Both the position numbers and the translations under genes were made by a program. A model generated the notes under the pieces. The model saw only the letters and a program-made list of their open reading frames with translations, made no database searches and was not told the origin of the DNA. Shown piece by piece: positions 55,837-64,000 of a stretch of DNA of 64,000 bases (positions are counted from its first letter, which is position 1; each line of letters opens with the position of its first letter). The DNA lies in the NCBI GenBank assembly GCA_011947345.1, contig JAAVTG010000845.1, positions 372,001-436,000 on the forward strand. The letters run 5' to 3'. This stretch comes from Phytophthora quininea. Lineage: Eukaryota; Oomycota; Peronosporomycetes; Peronosporales; Peronosporaceae.

Positions 55837-57117
55837 ATGGAAGCGCCCCGCAACGTCCAGGACTCAGTGCTCAGGATTCCTGGGCTCAATTGCAGACCAA
55901 AGACTGTATGCAGTAGATGGGGAGCTTCAAGCAGAACAAACGTGGGGGCTTATTTTACAGGATCGAGAGCTACTCAAGAAGCAGCAGGGGTGTTCAAGGA
56001 AGTGATGCTGCAGGTGGGGTCGCAAATCCTGCAGGGCAAGTTGGCGGCGCGCATTTCACTGCCGATCCATCTTTTCGAGCCAAAGTCGCTGCTAGAACGT
56101 GTTGCCAACGGATGGAACTACGCGCCCACGGTACTAAAGAAGGCGGCGCTGAGTGGAGCGGATCCACTCGAGCGGATGAAGTTCGTCATGGCATTCGTGG
56201 CAGGCGGCCTGCACTTTTGTGTCTGCCAGCTGAAGCCGTTCAACCCGATCCTGGGTGAGACCTACCAAGCCACGTACCCCGACGGCACGAAAGTATTCAT
56301 GGAGCACATCTGCCACCATCCCGTGAAGTCTGCTTTCTCTGGTGAAAGGCCCAAGGGGCTGTACCGAATGTCCGGCATCTACGAGTTCGAGTCGGCCACG
56401 AGCAGAAATTCGCTTTCAAACTTCCAGCATGGGACCGTCACAGTTACTTTCCACGATGGCGGGGTCATCACGTACACCATGCCCCAAATCAAGATGAACG
56501 GACTGTTGTTCGGGGATCACGTTGTGGAGATCATGGGGGCTTCACGGTTCGAGGACACAGCCAACCGCCTCGTGGGCGAACTAAACTTCAATTCCAGCAG
56601 CAGCTTTTTGAAGAGGTCGCAGGGTGACGACATCAAGGGCTCTATTTACCCGGCAAACGTAAGGAGCACCGCCCTCGTCAAACTTGTTACAACTTCACAT
56701 TTCTAATCACTTTCAACCCCGCAGAAATCTGCCAAGCACGCGGTAGCGACTGTCAACGGGTCGTGGCTTTCGCATCTCCAGTTTGACGGCAAAACGTAAG
56801 TGAATTGTGGCGCGAAACATGTGAAGACGCGGCCTGACTCCACTGTGATTGTACGCAGATACTGGCATGTGGAATCTGAACCAGCATTCGACCACTTCCC
56901 TGTAGAGAGCCCGCTGCCTTCGGATGTGAGTTTCAGGGAGGACATGATTGCGTTGAAGGTTGGTGGGAGGTGACATCGCGACATCCTTAGCTTGGTGACT
57001 AACTCTGCTTTGATTGTGCAGAATGACGACACTGGCTTAGCTCAGACCGAGAAGCTGCGGCTTGAGGCTCTCCAGCGAGCAGACGTTAAGGCTCAGGAAC
57101 AGAACTTGAAAGCCTAG
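55837..57117 (+). CDS. Oxysterol-binding protein-related protein (ORD only)
   Basis: Lipid transfer protein with an ORD domain and no PH domain seen. Motifs: 'GVFKEVMLQVGSQILQGKLA', 'RISLPIHLFEPKSLLERVA', 'KKAALSGADPLERMKFVMAF', 'LKPFNPILGETYQA', 'MEHICHHPVKSAF' (the family signature EQVSHHPP, modified), 'DHVVEIMG' and 'GELNF'. Introns 56659-56724, 56796-56858 and about 56959-57021; then 'YWHVESEPAFDHFPVESPLP' and a charged end 'KAQEQNLKA'. Two -1 breaks in the 5' part, one in G run 55987-55990; corrected, the upstream frame reads DQRLYAVDGELQAEQTW. Whether it carries sterol, PI4P or PS cannot be told. Confidence 0.82.
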
Positions 57118-57262
57118 AGTTAGTCGGCACCATAGCAGGTTGAATGCAACGTGCATGATAGCACATTTGTCTATTGAAGCGATTTTATAATCCCAACATG
57201 CAAGAAATCGGTTGTCCTGGCTTCAAACCTCGTCGTCACCGGATGGCGAGGTGTCACGACTG

Positions 57263-58454
57263 CTACTTTTGCTTCTTGAGCTTCTTCTCATCCTCCTCGG
57301 CTGCGTGTTGCTGAGCGAACTGCTCGATGCACGAGACAGCAAAGTAGGCGATGAAGGCCACCATGACCCATGATCCCAGCTGCGACACCAAACTAGTACT
57401 AGCTGCTGCCTGCGTCCCGGCCTGTTCCGCCGCAGCTTTGACTTGTGCCGAGTGGAACTTCTCGCGGCATTCGAGCAGGAACTCGCTGACACGGGTGCCG
57501 AGCCCCACTGGGCAGGAGTGACCTGTCCGATAAAGGCCTCGACACGCTTCAAGTGGGCATCCGTGAAGATCGTGATGAAGAACACGGCCTGCAGGTTCAC
57601 CTTGATGAGTGCCTTGCCAATTAATGTGGCGCCGAAGAACGTCCAGAAGGGCATGAGGAAGTGCCCACAGCAGATGCCGCAGAGGTCGAAGGCCATGTTG
57701 GGCCAGGCCGACATGAGCAGCACGCCAAAGAATCCGTGCTTCTGCAGGAAGCGGATCATCCAGTCCTTCATGCTGTTCATGACGTTGTACTGGGACTTGG
57801 ACTCGGAGATCTCTTCAAAGTCTTCGTTACGCTGGCCGGCCAGTCTGGCGGCGCGACTCAGCGCGTAGGGAGGGATCTCCCCGCAGCGGTGCCTGCTCCC
57901 CATAGCATGCAGGGCAGGAAGACCTTCCAGAAGATGGCGGCGAACGTGACGGTCGAGACCTCGGGCACGTCCTGGCAGTTGGCTTGGAACGGGTGGAACC
58001 ACATGTGGTGGCGCGAGTCAAAGTCCAGCGATCTACACTCCTGCGCGCCCTGCACCACCAGGAAGATGTGCGGGAAGAGGAACAGGATGCCCGAGTGCAT
58101 GCCCGTGCCCAGCCCCACGGACGAGAGCACGCCCAGACCGACCCACCAGACCACGAACTGGACGCTGGCGTTGAACTCGTCCAGCAGCGCGCGGTGCTGG
58201 CCGTCCACGCTGGAGGCGGCCATCCACACCAGAAGCAGCGGCAGCAACAGGAAGCGGACGGTTCGGCTGCGCTCCACCCGCAGCGCCAACCACGTGAGGA
58301 AGCGCAGCAGCATGAAGCCGAAGTGGTAGAGCGTGTGGAGGGGGCGCAGCAGCGTCAACTTCTTGCGCTCCAGCCGCAGCTGCTCCGCCAATGCAGAGTG
58401 CGCGGGCAAGGTCGGAGGCGCCGTGGCCTTGGGCTTGGAGGGGCGAGCAGCCAT
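57263..58454 (-). CDS. VMP1: Vacuole membrane protein 1 (VMP1/TMEM49), DedA-type scramblase
   Basis: ER multispanning protein of autophagosome formation with lipid scramblase activity. ATG 58454: 'RLERKKLTLLRPLHTLYHFG', spans 'VRFLLLPLLLVWMAASS' and 'VVWWVGLGVLSSVGLGTGMH', 'MLWGAGTAAGEIPPYALSRA' (DedA core), 'FFGVLLMSAWPNMAFDLCGI', 'CGHFLMPFWTFFGATLIGKA', and a last span near 'GSWVMVAFIAYFAVSCIEQF' with a Lys-rich C-terminus (KKLKKQK, ER-retrieval-like). Two -1 breaks at C runs (+ strand) 57879-57882 and 57504-57507. No intron. It is divergent from the coiled-coil gene, 106 bp apart. Confidence 0.92.
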
Positions 58455-58480
58455 CGCGAGAGTCTCCGCGTGGCGTCGGG

Positions 58481-58500
58481 TCGAAAGTGAAAATGACAGT
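58481..58500 (-). promoter_or_regulatory. Candidate oomycete initiator element of VMP1
   Basis: On the minus strand GTCATTTTCACTTTCGA lies about 30-45 bases before the VMP1 ATG and fits the oomycete start-site consensus (TCATTYYNCAWTTT) well. It is in the shared 106-bp upstream region of the divergent pair. Confidence 0.45.
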
Positions 58501-58560
58501 CGTGGTCGCTGATTGGTAGAAATTGACGATAAACAGCTGGCAAAACGTTGTAGTGTTAAA

Positions 58561-59936
58561 ATGGATATGGAGCTGCTGGAACGCGCGAGGCGGTTGTGTC
58601 TAGCGGCGCAGCAGACCCATCTACCGGCAATGCGCGACGCTGGCGACGTCCGAGTTGAAGGAAGTGCGACGGCAAGCGATGGCGCGAGCCGGCAGTCCAA
58701 GCGACGGGCGGCCGAGAAGCTGCCGCTGCTTCTTTCCGTGCCAGGCGCGGCAGCTGCATTGTTCAAGCAGGAGAAGAAGGTGGTGGTGCAAATGGAGGGA
58801 GACACGCAGAAAGACCGCCGACTAGTGGAGGAGAGGAGGCGGCACGAGCGAGAGATGCAAAGGGTCAAGCAGGCCCAGCAGCGCGCGTGCGAGGATCGTG
58901 AAAACGAACCAGTTAGAGCAGCAGGAGGCGCTTCGGGCTAGTGAGCAGCAGCGAGAGGAGGCCGAAAGCGCGGCGGAACGAGTCGCAGACAAGATGAAAC
59001 GGGCTGAGGAAAGCAGGCGTCGCGCCATGGAGCGACTTCGGAGGAGGCACCATGTGCAGACGTCCAACACGCCCCGGGGTCTGCGCCTGGCAGAGCAACC
59101 GATTCGGAAGCGTTGGCAGTTTTCCACACACGAACCATCAAGCGACTGCACACGTAAGGAGCTCTCCCACCAGAGACTACCTTGTCTGATTAATGGATGT
59201 ATACAAATGTGCTACTGCAGGTCAAATCGGCTCAAGCCAGACGATCACCAAGACACGCCTGGGCGAAGTGGAGACGTAGACGTAGCCGGAAGTTACTAGA
59301 GCGGAAACATCGCCAAGAAACAGTCGCCCGGCTTTGCCGAATGCGGCAACTGCATGAAGATAAAAAGCGGTGATATTGCATTTTACCAGCTTCGGGACAG
59401 CTCCCCAAGGGATTTGCAGCAAGCTAATGGTTTCCTATTGTACTAGACAACAAGAAGAGGAGTTTGCGCAAGGTCAACAGAAATACAAGAGCAAGCTGAA
59501 AGAGATGGATTGCGTTGCAGAAGGACTCGATAAAATTTCAAGACAGCCTGCACCCGAGCAGCTGACTGCAGTCGTACGTTTAGCGGCAAAATCTGCAAGT
59601 TATCACTGTGGCTTATTTATTTATTTGTAGTCGAATAGTTCTAAACCAGAAGAGGACACGGAGATGAATGCCATACGTCCGCCGTCTGCAGAAACTCAAC
59701 ACCCGAGCGCTGTCCGCAATCACTCGATAAGACATCAACGTCAAGATGCCGATTTACCGAATCCCGGCCGTTCTAACGGAGATGACAGCACTATGGACCT
59801 CACAAAGCATAATCCTCCATCGTTTCAAAATCCCACAGCTAACGCTAAACGCGATCGTCGCAAAATTCCGCCATGGAAACGGCCACCGATTCCTGTCGAA
59901 CCTGCACAATGCTACTCGTACAAGGCAATTATCTAG
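58561..59936 (+). CDS. Basic coiled-coil protein, unrecognised
   Basis: ATG 58561: 'MDMELLERARRLCLAAQQTH', a serine/alanine linker, then long charged coils ('RRLVEERRRHEREMQRVKQA', 'LEQQEALRASEQQREEAESA', 'DKMKRAEESRRRAMERLRRR'). After an intron (about 59152-59220) comes an Arg-rich helix 'SRKLLERKHRQETVARLCRM'. After two more, 'QQEEEFAQGQQKYKSKLKEM' and a Pro-rich tail ending 'CYSYKAII' at 59936. One frame break near 58900. The Arg/Glu coils resemble centrosomal or axonemal proteins but no family is clear. Confidence 0.6.
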
Positions 59937-60026
59937 CATGACAGCTAACCTGCGGGTTCGTCGTTGGACGTGTGCAAGGTCTCCCGCCACAGCTCACGTA
60001 TATTCGGGCCAAATTAGCCGACGAAC

Positions 60027-61418
60027 TTATGCTCTATCATTTTTTAACCCTCCATTTCGCTTTGCTTGTAGCTCCAGCTGCGCTTGCTTTGTTTTGGAGT
60101 CTTTGCTAGGCTTGTAATTGCGCTCGAGGAACGTGCCCTTGCTCTGCTTCTGCGCAATTCGCTTCTCGTACAGCAATTGCCTAGCGGTTTTGGCGACATT
60201 GAGGCGGTTTGCTTCCTCAGCGGTCATCTGGGCGTATATCTGGCTTCTCTTTTCCGCTTGAGCGCGGGATGCATCAGCCATGCGCGAGGTGAAGCTGTGC
60301 TCGATATCCCCCATGCGTTGAGAAAGCGAAACTCGACCCCACACATTTGACATTTTTTCTTCTTGTCTCGGTATTCCGAGTAGGACTGCGGAGCTCCGCA
60401 TTTTGGGCAGGATTTTTGTCCTGCAACGCACGCACTCGTTAGCACGAGTTCATGATATTGTAGGCAACGTGCATACCAGCCGCGCGTTGTAGTCATTTTC
60501 ACCTCGACTCAGCTCAAACTTCTGTGAAATGGATTGAACGATGGGATGACATCTCAACAACATCATGGTCGCAGTAGGGTGGGAAATCCTTACTTTTTGC
60601 CGGTTCCTTTCGGCAGCTTCCATCCGAGAGATAAAGGTTTGGCCCGAGTCGGAGCTATCGAAGTCGTCTCTTGAAGAAGATCGTTGCGCGGAGCGTTTCC
60701 TGTTCGGAAGCGACAATGCTTTTCCTCGTCATCCGTGGCAAATTTGCGATTTGTAGGTTTTTCAATTGGTACTGACAAAGTTTCGATTCGTTTCTGCAAC
60801 AACAACAAAAGTGTAAGCAAGCCAACTGAGAACGAGACTCTCGCCACTTACTCGGATAGCAGCTAGATGGGTATGCCACAAGGGATACAGTTAAATGCGA
60901 CGAAACAAGATATAAAATATTCGTACCGGGGGCAGCAGCGACTGTTTTCTGCTTCAACTTGTGCAGTGTATTGGCGGTCCTCGCAGACTGAAGAAGTTTG
61001 TCTTCGTACACCGCGGACTTCTTCATCCCCAGCAAGGTACCTGTAGCGTTTCTGGCGCTGAACGCTCCGCGTGAAATGGTTGTGATTCCGTCCTGACTCT
61101 TGTAGGCGATAGTTGACGGGTTTGCCGCTGTTGCCAACGGAGATCGAGGCAATGCCTGCGTCTTTCGAGAATCTTCAGCCGTCGACCCTCCTGAATGTTT
61201 TGCTATGGTCTCTGGTGGATCACACTTCACTTCCGATGGAAGTTTGTTCGGCATTGCCCTTCTACTTGCTGGATCGAGTGTACTTTCGCGAGCATCTCGG
61301 CTAGGTCGGCGTCATCGCTCTCTTGGATGTCGTCGTCATCCATGTAGGCGTTGGCATAGCTGTCGTCCTCTTCCTCGCCTTCGTTCCCCAGCTCATCGGC
61401 ACAGTGCGTTTCACTCAT
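60027..61418 (-). CDS. Acidic-N-terminus, zinc-ribbon, coiled-coil protein (possible flagellar protein)
   Basis: ATG 61418: acidic region 'GNEGEEEDDSYANAYMDDDD', then basic 'GITTISRGAFSARNATGTLL' and 'SSDSGQTFISRMEAAERNRQ'. A zinc ribbon, 'KSCPKCGAPQSYSEYRDKKK' plus 'CQMCGVEFRF' (two CxxC knuckles), is followed by 'GDIEHSFTSRMADASRAQAE', a coil, and the end 'KRNGGLKNDRA' at 60027. Several introns (about 61230, 60930, 60830, 60640, 60430). The CPKCG...CxxCGVE ribbon plus coil recalls protist flagellar proteins; this is a guess. Divergent from the next gene, 56 bp between ATGs. Confidence 0.55.
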
Positions 61419-61474
61419 GCGTCTCCAAAATGACGTCTATTTTCTGCTGGTTTTGCTTGTAGATCGTCGCAGGG

Positions 61475-62416
61475 ATGCTGTCGGAGAGTGACGTGGAGCT
61501 CTTGAAGTCGCAAGTGGAGCAGGCCATGGAAGTCTTACTACGTGCTGCAGACGAGCGGGTGAGCTGGAAACAGAGTGACGGGGAACAACACCTACAGGAC
61601 CCATGTACTCGTTTCTCCCAGGACTCTACTACTCCGATGCTCCGCATTCAAACCCAACGGCAAACCAGCAGCATGAAGCAGAGCACGAAGTGACCACCAC
61701 CACCCCAGTGCCGTTGAAGACTGCCGCGTCGACCCGAATGTCGATGCTGCATCCACCACTGCCTCCGGTCGTCGAACCCGCAGCTGACGGGGACGGATGT
61801 AAGACCCGCGTCGTTCTCCACGGGGACAACACGTTTGAGTACGTGTGGACGATGCGCCGCAGCGGTGCGCGAGCGATGGACTTCACGGTCGAGATGGAAG
61901 GCGCCTGGAGCAAACCCATGCTCAATCGGACCCGGAGGGGCGACGAAGACCAACGCATTTTCCTCTCGGCCAGAAGGATCCGCTTCGAGCGGCTGTCGAA
62001 CTTTGGTGAGTGCCGAGCCTGCTATGATTTGACTCGTATCAATCTCTCTCTTACCACGCGTGTGCCTGTGTAGATGCCGAAAACCAGACCTGGAAGCTCT
62101 GTCTGCGGACGCTCACTCGCCACGGCTCGGACTGGGCCAACGTCGGCGTGACGGAGCGCGGTGTCCCCCCATCGTTATGATCTTCCATTGCGTCGACGGC
62201 TGCCTGGAAAGCACGGGTGCGGCGCAACCGGCCCATGTTCTAACGAACTCGCCCGCTTGTCGGGTCCTCGCAGGACTGACCAAGAAAATCGCCAACAAAC
62301 TCGGCGCGCCGGTGGACGTGATGACCGACAAGTGGCTGCCTGCTCGCGGGCTTCGTTTGTCGCTGGCGGAGAGTGACGAGGTGAAGATCAAGCAGTTCAA
62401 CCCCTTTTACTGGTGA
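61475..62416 (+). CDS. Unrecognised soluble protein
   Basis: ATG 61475: helical 'LSESDVELLKSQVEQAMEVL' and 'RVSWKQSDGEQHLQ'; after a -1 break (GG near 61596), 'MYSFLPGLYYSDAPHSNPTA'. A Thr/Pro-rich linker follows, then 'RVVLHGDNTFEYVWTMRRSG', 'MDFTVEMEGAWSKPMLNRT' and 'FLSARRIRFERLSNFG'. After an intron (about 62006-62073): 'DAENQTWKLCLRTLTRHGSD', a -1 break at C run 62165-62170, 'IVMIFHCVDGCLESTGAAQP' and 'VLAGLTKKIANKLGAPVDVM', end 62416. The last helix-strand unit faintly recalls proteasome assembly chaperones, not enough to name it. Confidence 0.5.
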
Positions 62417-64000
62417 GTGAGTGTGTTGCCTGTGGCTGGATCGAATACGACTGACTGACAGTTGCGGTGTTGCGGTGTTCAAATGCATCGCAGTTTGGCC
62501 GAGGTACGTTCTGAATGTTTCTTGTTGCGGCAGGAATCGACTCCAGTCTAATGACATTGCACTGGCAGGCCCTGCGGAGCAAAAGCAAGTGTCGGAAGCG
62601 CAGTGAGCGCGTAAAAGGCAACGTCGGACAGCATAACAGTTGTACATGCACTCTTGTAATACATGCATTATCGGCGTTATCAGTTGGAATACTGTACACG
62701 TCCCCCTCTTTCCTGCTTCGCCGCGTAGTCACCGCCATGCTACCAGTCGAAGATTGCTCTGTCGGAAACTAAAAAGCGCCTAGCATTCATCGTCGAGCAG
62801 CAATAATGCGTGGCCACTTCGTTGTTGATCCGCGTGGGTGAATACCCGCTTGAAGAACCATCGACAGGATGTTTCCCATGCTTTTTAGTCGGCAACTTCC
62901 CCGAGAACGAACTTCAGCAACCTGGCGCGCCTATAACGACGAATGCGGTCATCTTTGATGGCCAGCGGGGGATCGCGTTATTACTGATCAAGATTGAAGA
63001 TCATCAAGCACTGCTGGAAGCCTTCCCGTGCCGACGTGGTGCTCCGCTGCTGAATCGTGCAGCGATCATCGCCTCGGAGATGGTGTCGTCCCTGCTAACC
63101 CATAGAAGCGGCCAGCCGCTGTGTTGGCGTGAAGACTACGCCCCAGTGCGTGTTTGCTAGTGAAGGCACAGCCGTCATGTAGTCGCACTCGGTTCGTACG
63201 CTCCAAGCATTGCTTGCTTCACATTTTATCAAGCTGTAGAAGGGTAGAGGTGACACATCAAAGAAATATGAGCATCTGCGTTGAGAATCATTGCGAAGCC
63301 ACTACTTGTTTCGTGGGGTCATATCCATAGCATAGCACAGTGTGGATAGTGGGTGAGCAGTGTTCACTTTCGGTCTTGCCGTCTGGCGCCCACAACTAGC
63401 TTTGCGGGGAGTTCGTAGGCCCATGGGTCGGCAATCTCTTACCCCGAAGAGTTGCTGTGGAGCAAGTCACACATGTACACCTCCGTGACCTGCAAGCTCA
63501 ACCAGGTCTGCTCGGACGATCTGCTGCGAGAAGAGATCGAGGCGACTGTCAAGGAACTTCACAAAGCCGCAGTGGAGGCTTGGCACGCGGCTAATCTCCA
63601 CATGTTGAAGGACTGCACCACTGGTTTGTGCTGCCCAGATCTGACCGACGAGTTCTTTTACACCTGCTGTACCGAGGCGCTGTAAAAACGAGCGGATGGC
63701 TCTGATGGCCCCCTCCTGTGTATGATCGTGTTCACGCCGGCCAAGACGTGGAGATCGAAGCTAAGCACCGGCTGCTTCAAACGATCTACGAGTACAAAGT
63801 TAGCCGGCACCGCTCCTAACAGTACAGTCCTGTGATGATGAAGTATTACAGCTCGCTTCTGCACGACCACCTCCATCTTGATAAAATATCTCCTTGATAA
63901 TGCAACTAGTCTGCCTTGAACTGGTGCCGTACTTGATGGTAATGTACATGCACAGCTTGATAAACGGCAAGACTACGTGTTTTTTCTTCTAGCGTTGATC
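62417..64000. other. No identifiable gene
   Basis: Two open frames, + 62810-63160 and + 63452-63685 ('VCSDDLLREEIEATVKELHK', Cys-rich end), look weakly coding but have no family I recognise and no intron structure I can support. They could be exons of a gene running off the window. Confidence 0.3.

Noticed and set aside
1..64000. CRISPR arrays, rRNA or tRNA genes
   Set aside because: No regularly spaced identical repeats with unique spacers and no rRNA or complete tRNA pattern seen by eye on either strand; a tRNAscan/Infernal run would be decisive.

Overview
The window looks like nuclear DNA of an oomycete (Phytophthora/Peronosporales type). The evidence is compact protein genes with short GT-AG introns of about 55-80 bp, tight head-to-head and tail-to-tail spacing, genes for a motile flagellum, a polycomb EED homologue, and transposons of families known from these genomes (PIF/Harbinger, Mutator-like elements with SWIM and Ulp1 domains, Ty3/gypsy). 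The species assignment is inference.

Layout. 0-6.3 kb: 3' part of EED (PRC2), a C-terminal-motor kinesin (kinesin-14), the axonemal protein DRC12/CCDC153, and a type II membrane glycosyltransferase. 6.5-12.3 kb: one PIF/Harbinger element (Myb/SANT-like gene on +, DDE transposase on -, short terminal inverted repeats, TAA target duplication), broken by LTR sequences. 12.8-14.1 kb: more LTR debris and a small foldback. 14.1-23 kb: UPF3, RAB28, a PD-(D/E)XK nuclease-like gene and a long ABCC transporter with degenerate nucleotide sites. 23-38.4 kb: a transposon-rich island. It holds a BED-finger fragment, two LTR families, a TTAA-flanked MITE, a MULE MITE with a 9-bp target duplication sitting inside an ORF, a MULE with SWIM and Ulp1 domains, a Myb/SANT-like gene, a 50-bp palindrome and a gypsy gag-protease remnant. 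38.8-62.4 kb: gene-dense again, with ATAD1/Msp1, TruB, an HMG-box plus histone-fold fusion, mitochondrial bL25, CPSF2 (CPSF100), a small membrane protein, a CCDC17-like protein, a mitochondrial Mrp/HCF101-type Fe-S carrier, an oxysterol-binding protein, VMP1, two coiled-coil genes and an unidentified gene. 62.4-64 kb: no recognisable gene.

Themes. Several genes belong to cilia/flagella (DRC12, RAB28, CCDC17-like), as expected for zoospores. Others serve RNA processing (UPF3, CPSF2, TruB) and mitochondria (ATAD1, bL25, HCF101-type). Nearly every conserved gene carries one or more single-base -1 frame breaks at short homopolymers. I read these as sequencing or assembly undercalls, not gene death, and the gene spans given here run across them.
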